Assembly: GCA_041677365.1 (NCBI GenBank)
Contig: JBAYQC010000031.1
Location: 1 to 13,343, forward strand
Direction: 5' to 3'
DNA from: UBA2289 sp041677365
GTDB lineage: Bacteria; Bacillota_I; Bacilli_A; Izemoplasmatales; Hujiaoplasmataceae
Length of the DNA: 13,343 nt
Every line of letters begins with the position of its first letter. Position 1 is the first letter of the stretch. Below the pieces are notes generated by a model. The model was given only the letters and a program-made list of their open reading frames with translations. It ran no database searches and was not told the DNA's origin. Positions 1-7,706 of the stretch are shown here, in pieces. The translations under genes and the position numbers were made by a program.

Positions 1-1126
1 AGACCTTTTTGAAGAAGAAGGATTCTATTTCAACACTGATGGTAATATGATTGCTTTTGATGAAGGCAATACTACACTATCATCTGGACCTAATGGTATT
101 GAAGGGGATTATGATGATGGCTTGCCTGCAACTTATTCAGAGTGGGAAACCTTAACCAGCAATATGAAGCTTTTTGGAGTTTCACCATATATTTGGACAG
201 GATATTACGACTATTATAGAATGCGTTATCTAACTTCTATCTGGGCTGATTATGAAGGTAAAGAAAATTTTGATCTAAACTTCACTTTTTCTGGTGATTA
301 TCAGTTCCCAGAAGACAGTTCTTCAACAACCATTGACATTACTAACGCTTACCGTTTACAAGAACAACCTGGAAAACTTTACGCTTTGAATTTCGCTGAA
401 GATATCATTAAAGGCGGATTATATACACCTAATTCATTTGACACTGTTAATACTCATACTATGGCTCAACAGGAGTTCTTATTGAGTGCTGTCACTTCAA
501 ATCGGATTGGAATGATCGTTGAAGGCGGTTGGTGGGAAAATGAAGCAAGAAGTTTCTTTGATACAATGGCAAAAAATTATGGTGAAGAATACGGATTTGG
601 TCAAAGACGATTTGGTTTCATGCCAGTTCCTAAAGCTGATGATGGAAGTTCATCTTCTCGAACTACCTTAGTATCTTCTACCGGGAACTCGGTTGTAGTT
701 ATTTCTAAAACAACTGCAAATCTTGAAATAGCAAAAGATTTCGTAGAGTTCGTTCATCGTGATGAATCTTTAAGAACTTTTAGTAGAATGACTGGTTCAA
801 TCAGACCTTATGATTACGATTTACAAGAAGAAGATTTAAATGATATGAGTTACTACGCTAAGAATATGTTTGAAATTTATTCGAATGAAAATACTGATAT
901 TAGCTACATCAGCTTATATTATCATGATGCTTTTGTTGAAAAAAGAGCGTTCTTAGGTACTAACTTCTGGTGGCAAACTAATATTGATGGAAATTATTAT
1001 ACAGATCCTTTCTATGAATTATCACAAAACTCCTCGTTAACTGCAGAAATGTATTTCCAAGGGTTGCAAGATAATTACACAAAATCTAGATGGGATACCC
1101 AAATGTCTGAATACTACAATGACTAA
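1..1126 (+). CDS. Carbohydrate ABC transporter substrate-binding protein, 5'-truncated by window edge
   Basis: The reading frame is open from base 2 to the TAA at 1124-1126, giving about 374 residues. The internal ATG at 47 is not the true start, because the frame continues upstream with typical residues (DLFEEEGFYFNTDGN). Family-typical features of extracellular solute-binding proteins (family 1, sugar type) are visible. There is a TYSEWETL segment early on, as in the usual T-(W/Y)-x-E-(F/W) helix, then a GVSPYIWTG strand. Later come RIGMIVEGGWWENEA, the FGFMPVPKADDG segment and IAKDFVEFVHRDESLRTF. It should bind a sugar or oligosaccharide outside the membrane and deliver it to the two permeases encoded just downstream. 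The signal peptide and probable lipobox lie outside the window. The 23-nt gap to the next gene points to one transcript. The family call is strong; the ligand cannot be told. Confidence 0.9.
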   Translation, partial: DLFEEEGFYFNTDGNMIAFDEGNTTLSSGPNGIEGDYDDGLPATYSEWETLTSNMKLFGVSPYIWTGYYDYYRMRYLTSIWADYEGKENFDLNFTFSGDYQFPEDSSSTTIDITNAYRLQEQPGKLYALNFAEDIIKGGLYTPNSFDTVNTHTMAQQEFLLSAVTSNRIGMIVEGGWWENEARSFFDTMAKNYGEEYGFGQRRFGFMPVPKADDGSSSSRTTLVSSTGNSVVVISKTTANLEIAKDFVEFVHRDESLRTFSRMTGSIRPYDYDLQEEDLNDMSYYAKNMFEIYSNENTDISYISLYYHDAFVEKRAFLGTNFWWQTNIDGNYYTDPFYELSQNSSLTAEMYFQGLQDNYTKSRWDTQMSEYYND

Positions 1127-1149
1127 TTTTAGCTATCAGGAGGTTTGAG

Positions 1150-2211
1150 ATGGCAGATGCAAGACGAGAAGTTTATTTTGATAAAGAGTTGAAAGGCTTA
1201 AAAAAGCTTTTTAAACCTTTAATTGTGCTCTGGATAATCTTTAAACGTTGGCTAAGCGATGTCTTTTATTCATTGGAAGTATTGATTCATAATATTTTTA
1301 AAAGTAAGAATGAAAAGCCGAAGAAAATTGGAACTAAAAGAAGAGGAGAGCGAATCTTTTTTATCGCTCTCATCGCCTATCCAATTCTTCAGTTTTTCAT
1401 TTTTTATGTTGTGGTGAATATTAACTCTCTATTACTAGCGTTTCAAGAGTTTAATATTGAAACGGCAACGTTTCAATATGCTGGGTTTAAGAATTTTGCT
1501 TTATTCTTAAGAGATATTACTCAAGATCCAGCGATGAAACAAGCGACGATCAATTCCGTCACTTTATATTTATCTACTCTATTTATCGCCTTACCTTTAA
1601 ATTTAGTATTCTCTTTCTTTTTATATAAGAAAGTAGTTGGTAAGGGAGTGTTTAGAGTAGTGTTATTCTTACCACAGATTATCTCAGCCTTAGTAGTATC
1701 TTTGATGTTTAGATATTTTGTGGAAAATGCAATTTCAGAAATTATTGGTTTTAATCTTTTACAAACAAAAAGTACTGGGTTTTCAACCATAGTCTTTTAT
1801 ACAATATGGGCTAGCTTTGGAACCCAAATCTTAGTATACACTAGTGCAATGTCGAAAATTGACCCTTCTTTAATCGAGTTTGGTAGATTAGAAGGTATGA
1901 GTATGTTTCAAGAATTTAGATATGTCACTCTACCTTCAATCTTCCCAACGATTACTGTGTTCTTAGTGGTTGGGGTAGCGGGACTATTTACCAATCAAGC
2001 GAGTTTATTTAACTTCTACGGACCTACAGCTAGGGGAGATATGCAGACATTAGGATATATATTCTTTGTTAAGGTTATCAAAAATAATGATGCTAGTTTT
2101 GCCCAGTATCCCTATGCATCAGCGGCAGGTATATTATTTACTTTGATAGCTGCGCCTGTAACGATTATTGCGAAAAACCTACTAGAGAAATACGGACCTT
2201 CGGTGGATTAA
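1150..2211 (+). CDS. Carbohydrate ABC transporter permease, MalF/UgpA/LacF type
   Basis: A 353-residue integral membrane protein, one half of the translocation channel. Start ATG 1150 is fixed by a perfect AGGAGG at 1138-1143, 6 nt upstream. Hydrophobic segments lie at about residues 69-99, 135-160, 166-190, 211-231, 262-283 and 324-343. The cytoplasmic EAA-type loop that docks the ATPase is at about residues 242-262: IEFGRLEGMS, then LP at 261-262, i.e. the conserved G followed by the LP pair. Residues 1-65 are an extension before the usual first helix. They are rich in Lys/Arg, with a hydrophobic patch at 23-31 and an aromatic/aliphatic stretch to about 50, so the protein is longer than the usual ~290-310. 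The next permease starts 1 nt after the stop, so the two are probably translationally coupled. Substrate unknown; carbohydrate is inferred from family and neighbours. Confidence 0.93.
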   Translation: MADARREVYFDKELKGLKKLFKPLIVLWIIFKRWLSDVFYSLEVLIHNIFKSKNEKPKKIGTKRRGERIFFIALIAYPILQFFIFYVVVNINSLLLAFQEFNIETATFQYAGFKNFALFLRDITQDPAMKQATINSVTLYLSTLFIALPLNLVFSFFLYKKVVGKGVFRVVLFLPQIISALVVSLMFRYFVENAISEIIGFNLLQTKSTGFSTIVFYTIWASFGTQILVYTSAMSKIDPSLIEFGRLEGMSMFQEFRYVTLPSIFPTITVFLVVGVAGLFTNQASLFNFYGPTARGDMQTLGYIFFVKVIKNNDASFAQYPYASAAGILFTLIAAPVTIIAKNLLEKYGPSVD

Positions 2212-2212
2212 T

Positions 2213-3121
2213 ATGGCTAAATTAAAAGAACTCGTTATCGAGAAAAAGAAAAGACAAATAGGTAGACATATATTTTTAACAATCGGATTAATCCTTTTAA
2301 CAGCTTATTCCATTTCTTTCTTGATGCCATTAGTTTGGGCGCTTTTGACATCTTTTAAACAAGAAATTGAGTTTATGTTGGATAAATTTTCCATTCCTAG
2401 TAATTTCGATTTAGCTAATTACTATACAGCATTCAGAACAATGAGAGTCCCGATATCTTTAGAAGGCGGAACCGTCTACGTATATACTTGGGAAATGATA
2501 TACAACTCTGTAGTTTACACGGCTTTATGTACGATTACCCATACATTAACCCCATGCATCACCGCTTACGCCGTCGCAAGGTTTAATTTTAAATTCGGTA
2601 AAGTAATCTACTCGATTGTAATTGTAACGATGATTTTGCCAGTAATCGGTAATTTAGCTTCAGAGATTCAAGTTTCTAAATTTTTAGGTTTATACGACTC
2701 CATGTTTGGACTAGCAATAATGAAGGGTCACTTCTTAGGGATTAATTTCTTGATTTTCTATGCAGCTTTCAAGAGTATTCCTAAAGATTATTCTGAAGCT
2801 GCACAAATTGATGGAGCTTCGCAGTGGAAGATAATGACGCAGATAATGTTGCCAATAGTTAAAACAACTATTAGCGCAGTGGCTTTATTGTCATTCATAA
2901 CATATTGGAATGATTACACAACTCCAATGATTTACCTACCTAGTCGACCAACCATTGCTTACGGTTTGTATTATTTTAATCAAACCACGACCAATGAAGC
3001 TAACTTTGTTACCGTTCGAATAGCTGCGAGTATGTTGGTTTCAGTACCGATTCTACTTGTATTTATGCTATTTAAAGATAAACTGATGGGCAATTTTGCT
3101 GTTGGTGGAATAAAAGGATAA
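2213..3121 (+). CDS. Carbohydrate ABC transporter permease, MalG/AraQ/LacG type
   Basis: A 302-residue partner permease. The start ATG 2213 follows the previous TAA (2209-2211) by a single base, with a weak GGTGG about 6 nt upstream, suggesting translational coupling. The N-terminus is basic (KLKELVIEKKKRQIGRH), then a first membrane helix at about 19-45. A periplasmic-type loop containing FSIPSNFDLANYYTAF follows, with further helices at about 97-121, 131-149, 165-187, 216-231 and 265-288. The EAA loop is clear: EAAQIDGAS at 195-203 with LP at 213-214. The C-terminus ends in GGIKG, the usual end of this family. Together with the upstream binding protein and permease it forms an importer lacking only its ATPase, which is not encoded in this window. 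The last helix is followed by a short tail, so the protein is complete. Confidence 0.94.
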   Translation: MAKLKELVIEKKKRQIGRHIFLTIGLILLTAYSISFLMPLVWALLTSFKQEIEFMLDKFSIPSNFDLANYYTAFRTMRVPISLEGGTVYVYTWEMIYNSVVYTALCTITHTLTPCITAYAVARFNFKFGKVIYSIVIVTMILPVIGNLASEIQVSKFLGLYDSMFGLAIMKGHFLGINFLIFYAAFKSIPKDYSEAAQIDGASQWKIMTQIMLPIVKTTISAVALLSFITYWNDYTTPMIYLPSRPTIAYGLYYFNQTTTNEANFVTVRIAASMLVSVPILLVFMLFKDKLMGNFAVGGIKG

Positions 3122-3146
3122 TTTTTTATTAATCGACACTTATTTT

Positions 3147-3167
3147 ATGAAAGGAGAACGCTTGTAA
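3147..3167 (+). other. Possible 6-codon leader ORF (MKGERL) in the intergenic leader
   Basis: ATG at 3147 reads Met-Lys-Gly-Glu-Arg-Leu and stops at TAA 3165-3167. No good ribosome site precedes it. Its second and third codons contain the AAGGAG motif, and its stop falls inside the left arm of the palindrome at 3162-3180. This may be chance; it is listed because it sits in an otherwise unexplained leader. Confidence 0.15.
3151..3156 (+). promoter_or_regulatory. Detached Shine-Dalgarno-like AAGGAG
   Basis: AAGGAG is a good ribosome-binding sequence, but the nearest in-frame start of the following large gene (ATG 3196) is 39 nt further on. No ATG, GTG or TTG in the large gene's frame lies at a normal distance: its frame is open back to the TGA at 3148-3150 but holds no usual start codon before 3196. 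The TTG at 3162 runs straight into TAA. Either the site acts through RNA folding of the palindrome that follows, or it is unused. Confidence 0.35.
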
Positions 3168-3180
3168 TTATATATTACAA
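3162..3180. promoter_or_regulatory. Perfect AT-rich palindrome (7-5-7), candidate operator or leader hairpin
   Basis: TTGTAAT-tatat-ATTACAA has perfect 7-bp arms around a 5-nt centre. It is the only clear structure in the 74-nt gap between the second permease and the large lectin/Ig protein. It lies between a good Shine-Dalgarno site (3151-3156) and the start codon (3196). No T-run follows, so it is not an intrinsic terminator. A dimeric repressor site or a weak leader hairpin controlling translation are the two readings. Perfect 7-bp arms will occur a few times by chance in a window this size, so position is the main argument. Confidence 0.4.
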
Positions 3181-3195
3181 AGCAAAAATGATAGG

Positions 3196-6100
3196 ATGAC
3201 TTTTACAAAACGATCGCTAAGAATCATGATAGTTTTTTGGGCTTTCTTAATGGTATTGGGAGGAGCCTGGGCAATTGGAAGAGCCAGCCATATTTCTGGT
3301 TTGGAACTTGAGGATGTTGATAATTTGTTCATTAACGAATCAGGAATTGAATTAATTACTGATAGTGAAGCACCTGCTTCATTTAAAACCGCCGATGGCG
3401 GTACGGTTGAAAGAGATTTCGACTTGGGTATGAAAGGAGTATTGCTAAAAGCTACTAATCCCGGATCATCAATCGATTTAGCCAGACAGTTTTCTGGTAG
3501 TTTTGAGATGACTTTTAGAGCTTATTCAGAAACTTCTCATTATGATGCAAGTGGAGAAGACTGGAGATCAACTTCAACGGCAATGACACCTTATGCTGAT
3601 TTAAAAGAAGTAGCTTTTGACTTCACTGATAGTGAAGGATCAAGTTTTACGGTTTTGATTACTGCTGGTGAGAGATGGAACACAATTACTCCTGCAGCCA
3701 GGGTTAGAATTTTTGGTTCAGAAATAGGCTATCACTATTTAGGAGATTCAACTGTTGAGAGCCAGACAGCTTTAAAAAATTCTGGAGGTTATTATACCAG
3801 GATAGGCGGAGCGACTTTTGCTAATGTTGCTAGAAGAGAAACCTTAACGAGCGCAAACTCAGTTCCAGTAACTTTTGGCTATAATGCAGAGACTATGGAA
3901 ATATATGTTTTGCATTATGGAACTTCATCTGTAAAAGATGCTGAATATAGAGTTGTTCTTGATCTTGATGATCCAAGTATGGGCCTGAGAAAACTTAATG
4001 AGTTTAAAGATTACTCGGTAAGTATCAGGATGAACCAAATCGCTTCTGGACAAGAAGCTAATATGATAATTTATGATATTAACGGACAAAGCTTAGATGG
4101 AGTAGAGTTTGAGAACAATATTGGACCAAAATTAACCTACAATGTTAATCGAAAAATCCTTATTAATGAACCCTTCGTTATTACTCCGCCAAAAGCTTTT
4201 GATTTACTAGAAGGTACGATTCCTTTCTCAGGAAATTTAAGAGTTGTTGATAAAGACGGTATTGGTGTTGATGTTTATGATGCCTCAGGGAATGTGATTA
4301 CTGATAATTCATATTCAGAGAATGCATACTTTATTCCAAATCAACCAGGTAGTTATAACATTTTATTACAAGGCAAAGACGGTGAAGGATTGTTAAGTGA
4401 TGAAAAGACTTATACAGTTCAAGTTGTTGAAGAATTTATTGATTCGAAATATACCTTGGATGGTAATTACATGGGATTAGTTGAATCGGGAACTATAGGT
4501 TTAAATAGTAATTTTACTATATACCCCGCTTTAGTCGATAGTGCTATGCACTTAAGTAGTGAAAGTTTAATCGCTAATGTCACACTTTTAAGAAACGAAT
4601 CTGTTTATAAAGAAATTGACAATTTAAGCTTAACTGAATCAACAGATATTATTCTTTCAGATACTGGGAATTATCAATTGATATATTCTACTCCAGATTT
4701 TGCTGAATCTGGAAATACATATACAATTGACTTTACGGTGGATAGTCTTGTTCCGGTGTTTACATTAACTAATGGTATCGCCAATATGCAACCGCAAAAT
4801 GCGATAATCAGTTTACCAAATGCCAAGGCTGTTTTAGGTGCTGAATCCAAAACGGCATCTAAGTTCTTATATGGTCCAGATGGAAGTAGAGTCGATATTA
4901 ACAGTAACAATCAAGCGACTTTGACCGATATCGGCATTTATAAAGTTGTCTATATGGTAAACCTAGGACAAACCTATACTTACAATCACTATTTTGAAGT
5001 TGGATATAGTACTGATAATGTATTTACTACTCCAAGCAGAACTGGTCTAATTGAATCTAATGCTAATTCTGGTGATTTATTTCCGGAAAAATTAGAAGGA
5101 ATAAAACTTACTGGAAATCAGGAAAATGATACTTTTATATATCAAACTACTCTTGATTTATCACAAAACACAAAGACAGACAGTTTAATTGAGATGATGG
5201 TTTTACCTTCAAAAATTGGTTCTTTAGATTTTTGGCAATTCACCATTAAGCTGACTGATATTCATAATCCGAAAAATGCAGTGAACATCATCGTTTTTAA
5301 GGGAAGTTGGGGAAATGAATGGTCTTATATCAGAGCCGGAGCCAATAATCAAATGCCTTCAGGCTGGGAAAATGGTGTGGTATTAACTGCTTATAATACC
5401 GGAACCCCAGTAGGTTTTAGTTTTACTGGCGAATCTACTCTTAACGCTGAGACTTTAAGATTGTATTATGACAATTTTGAGAAAGCAATTTATGTCGATA
5501 ATATAAAAAGACCTGGATACTCATATGGTAATCAAGTCATTGATTTAGATAGTGTTGATTGTTTCAAAGAAAATTTGTTGTGGGAAGGTTTTACCACAGG
5601 CGAAGTAGAAATGAGCATATCTGTTCAGACTTTACAATCAAGTTCAGCTAACCTGTTAATTAAAAGTGTTAATGGAGTTGATTTAGCTGGTAAGTGGTTA
5701 ATTGATGATGAAGCACCACAAATATTCACTGATTTAGGCTCTTACAAGGAAGATGCTTTACCTAAAGGCGAAGTCGATAATCCTTATCCGATTTTTCCTG
5801 TTAAAGCTTATGATAAAATTGATGGAATTATCGATTATCGAATCCGGGTATTCAAGGATTACCAAACTGCAAATCAGGTTGAATACTTAATGGAAGAAGG
5901 AACATTTATTCCTGATAGTCCAGGGAATTATTCAATAGTATATAGTTCCACTGATTCAGCCGGCAATTCTGGTAGTAAATCAATATTGATTACTGTTGAA
6001 GAGAGTTTATCTGAACTAGATTACCTTTTTGATGATGTGCTTACAACTGATGTTTTTGTCGGAACCAGCTTTAATTTACCAGAAGGAACTGCTTTAGGTG

Positions 6101-7689
6101 GTTCGGGATTAAAGGATGTAAACATTAAGATTACTTCACCGAGTGAAAATGAAGTTGCTTTAATAGATAATCGATTTGATGTATTAGAAGCTGGTACATA
6201 TGATTTAGAGATTATTATTGTTGACTATTTAGGAACTAAGAAAACAATTACTTATGCAATTGAAGCTACTTATAGCCCTAGTCCAATAGTTGAAGATATT
6301 CATATTAGACCAGTGTTCATTTCCGGAATTACTTATCTGTTACCGGATTTTGAAGCTTATGACTATTACACTAATCCAGGGGTAAAACAAGAAGCAATTA
6401 AAAAGATTGAAGTTAGTGTTGATGGCATTACTACAGAAATAATTAATCGTGAGTTCACCCCAGAAGTTAGTGCGAATGGAGAAGAGATTACGATTACTTA
6501 CAGCGCTAAAGCTATCGGAAGTAATGAAACAACCATTAAAACTTTCACAGCTAATGTAGTTGTTGTAAATGATACTTTAGATACTATAGATCTTTCAAGA
6601 TTTTTCTATCAAAAAGATATAGTTTCAGTTAATAAAACTGCTAGTTACATCGATTATTATATCCAAGAAAATTCTGAATTAACTTTCGCTAATCCACTAA
6701 TTGCTAACCAATTAAGATTTGAGTTTACCGTCCCTGAAAATTATAATAATTTCTCTGGAGTCGTTATTACTTTGATTGATAGTGAAAACAGCGATATCGC
6801 TGTTGATATTAGAATTGAAAAACACCCAAGTAATTCTTCGACAACCTCTTACTTAAGTATAAACGGTGGGGAAAAGCTGGAAGTTTCTGGAAGTTTTTAT
6901 GAAGTAACAAGTTATGCTTTTAATCTTCAATATAACGCTACAAGTAAATATTTAGTAGATCTTAACGGAAACCATTTACTCGATAAGATTAGAGAAACAA
7001 ATGCAGGTAGACCATTTACTGGATTTGCAAGCGGAAAAGTATTCTTAAAATACAGTTTTGAAGGTGTTAGTGGTGATAGTGCGATTAGAGTCGTGACGAT
7101 TGGAAATCAAGTTTTCTCTGATGATACTTTAGATAGAATTCGTCCTCAAGTAGAACTTAAGTCTTTCTTATATAAAGTAGGAGAGATTAATCAACCCTTC
7201 ACTGCTCCTGGAGCTTATGCTGCAGATGTATTAGATCCATTTGTCAGTATGACTTTAACAATCCGTAACTCTCAAGGAATAGTTTATGAAGGACCAATTG
7301 ATGAAGATTACGTTTTTAATCCTACTGAGTATGGAATGTATCGCTTTATTTATAGCGCAGTGGATAGTTCAAACCGCAAACTGGAGACAACTTATCTTGT
7401 CACTGTAAAAGATCGAATTCCTCCGGTCATTACTTTACCGGAAGAACCTGTAACCCAGGGTCAGGTTAATGTAGAAATTGCTTTACCCGAAGCTACTGTT
7501 ACAGATAACTTTGATGAAAATGTTAGATTATGGGTATTTGTCTCTGAACCAAATGGTGAGTTAAGAGCTCTAGAAGAAGGCGTATTTACTTTTACTCCAA
7601 CTTTAACTGGAGAATATACAATCACCTATTATGCTCAAGATAGTTATAACGCTTATGTTTATCATCAATATAAAATCATTGTGAATTAG
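3196..7689 (+). CDS. Giant membrane-anchored or secreted multi-module lectin-like/Ig-like surface protein
   Basis: This 1497-residue protein is not a recognised named gene. The N-terminus has a basic stretch (TKRSLR) and one hydrophobic segment at about 10-28, ending AWAIGRAS. It is either an uncleaved anchor or a signal peptide cut after GRA; there is no lipobox Cys and no C-terminal LPXTG anchor. The rest reads as beta-rich modules. Large beta-sandwiches resembling concanavalin/LamG-like carbohydrate-binding folds lie at about 75-312, 610-836 and 1130-1313. Ig-like modules lie at about 318-415, 420-515, 516-609, 838-935, 937-1030, 1031-1128, 1315-1407 and 1408-1497. The Ig modules share a closing motif F-x-P-x-x-x-G-x-Y (FIPNQPGSY, FIPDSPGNY, FNPTEYGMY, FTPTLTGEY), then a D-(S/G) turn, as in bacterial Ig-like/DUF5011 folds. 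No catalytic motif was recognised. Start ATG 3196 is chosen because it precedes the basic n-region; it lacks a well-spaced ribosome site. The location behind sugar permeases suggests glycan binding at the cell surface (inference). Confidence 0.8.
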   Translation: MTFTKRSLRIMIVFWAFLMVLGGAWAIGRASHISGLELEDVDNLFINESGIELITDSEAPASFKTADGGTVERDFDLGMKGVLLKATNPGSSIDLARQFSGSFEMTFRAYSETSHYDASGEDWRSTSTAMTPYADLKEVAFDFTDSEGSSFTVLITAGERWNTITPAARVRIFGSEIGYHYLGDSTVESQTALKNSGGYYTRIGGATFANVARRETLTSANSVPVTFGYNAETMEIYVLHYGTSSVKDAEYRVVLDLDDPSMGLRKLNEFKDYSVSIRMNQIASGQEANMIIYDINGQSLDGVEFENNIGPKLTYNVNRKILINEPFVITPPKAFDLLEGTIPFSGNLRVVDKDGIGVDVYDASGNVITDNSYSENAYFIPNQPGSYNILLQGKDGEGLLSDEKTYTVQVVEEFIDSKYTLDGNYMGLVESGTIGLNSNFTIYPALVDSAMHLSSESLIANVTLLRNESVYKEIDNLSLTESTDIILSDTGNYQLIYSTPDFAESGNTYTIDFTVDSLVPVFTLTNGIANMQPQNAIISLPNAKAVLGAESKTASKFLYGPDGSRVDINSNNQATLTDIGIYKVVYMVNLGQTYTYNHYFEVGYSTDNVFTTPSRTGLIESNANSGDLFPEKLEGIKLTGNQENDTFIYQTTLDLSQNTKTDSLIEMMVLPSKIGSLDFWQFTIKLTDIHNPKNAVNIIVFKGSWGNEWSYIRAGANNQMPSGWENGVVLTAYNTGTPVGFSFTGESTLNAETLRLYYDNFEKAIYVDNIKRPGYSYGNQVIDLDSVDCFKENLLWEGFTTGEVEMSISVQTLQSSSANLLIKSVNGVDLAGKWLIDDEAPQIFTDLGSYKEDALPKGEVDNPYPIFPVKAYDKIDGIIDYRIRVFKDYQTANQVEYLMEEGTFIPDSPGNYSIVYSSTDSAGNSGSKSILITVEESLSELDYLFDDVLTTDVFVGTSFNLPEGTALGGSGLKDVNIKITSPSENEVALIDNRFDVLEAGTYDLEIIIVDYLGTKKTITYAIEATYSPSPIVEDIHIRPVFISGITYLLPDFEAYDYYTNPGVKQEAIKKIEVSVDGITTEIINREFTPEVSANGEEITITYSAKAIGSNETTIKTFTANVVVVNDTLDTIDLSRFFYQKDIVSVNKTASYIDYYIQENSELTFANPLIANQLRFEFTVPENYNNFSGVVITLIDSENSDIAVDIRIEKHPSNSSTTSYLSINGGEKLEVSGSFYEVTSYAFNLQYNATSKYLVDLNGNHLLDKIRETNAGRPFTGFASGKVFLKYSFEGVSGDSAIRVVTIGNQVFSDDTLDRIRPQVELKSFLYKVGEINQPFTAPGAYAADVLDPFVSMTLTIRNSQGIVYEGPIDEDYVFNPTEYGMYRFIYSAVDSSNRKLETTYLVTVKDRIPPVITLPEEPVTQGQVNVEIALPEATVTDNFDENVRLWVFVSEPNGELRALEEGVFTFTPTLTGEYTITYYAQDSYNAYVYHQYKIIVN
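3418..4131 (+). repeat. Lectin-like module 1 of the 1497-residue protein
   Basis: Residues about 75-312. It starts with a GSSIDLARQFSGSFEMTF strand and includes an AVAFDFTD-like strand. It ends with the shared tail A-x-x-I-I-x-D-I-N-G-x-x-L-(D/A)-G (residues about 290-304). That tail is also seen in modules 2 and 3 at the protein level. Boundaries are estimated by eye; the fold assignment is inference. Confidence 0.55.
5023..5703 (+). repeat. Lectin-like module 2 of the 1497-residue protein
   Basis: Residues about 610-836. It matches module 1 in layout: a TLDLSQ opening strand, a central FTIKLTD strand (compare FDFTDSEG in module 1), then LYYDNFEKAIYVD (compare FGYNAETMEIYV) and the closing LLIKSVNGVDLAG. 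The DNA is diverged, so the copies are old. The acidic linker IDDEAPQIF follows and leads into Ig module 4. Confidence 0.55.
6580..7134 (+). repeat. Lectin-like module 3 of the 1497-residue protein (shorter)
   Basis: Residues about 1130-1313, some 45-50 shorter than modules 1 and 2. Recognisable matches are LRFEFTVPEN and VVITLIDSENSD (the central beta strands), LQYNATSKYLVDLNG (compare LYYDNFEKAIYVDN in module 2), and a closing AIRVVTIGNQVFSD before DRIRPQVEL. It is followed by only two Ig modules instead of three, then the C-terminus. Confidence 0.5.
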
Positions 7690-7693
7690 GAGG
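7688..7693 (+). promoter_or_regulatory. Ribosome-binding site overlapping the upstream stop codon
   Basis: AGGAGG begins within the TAG stop (7687-7689) of the large protein and lies 13 nt before ATG 7707, a rather long but usable spacing. The overlap ties translation of the DUF4838 gene to ribosomes finishing the upstream gene. Confidence 0.7.
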
Positions 7694-7706
7694 TACTTAA
7701 AAAACG

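Noticed and set aside
1201..1212. Perfect 12-bp palindrome AAAAAGCTTTTT near the start of the first permease
   Set aside because: It encodes Lys-Lys-Leu-Phe in frame and lies in AT-rich coding DNA, where such palindromes arise by chance. There is no terminator-like position or regulatory context.
1521..1790. Minus-strand open frame inside the first permease
   Set aside because: Antisense shadow of a well-supported membrane protein, without recognisable product or ribosome site.
3122..3195. Intrinsic terminator after the second permease
   Set aside because: The T-run at 3122-3127 has no GC stem before it, and the palindrome at 3162-3180 has no T-run after it.
4674..4910. Minus-strand open frame inside the large lectin/Ig protein
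   Set aside because: Short antisense shadow with no supporting signal.
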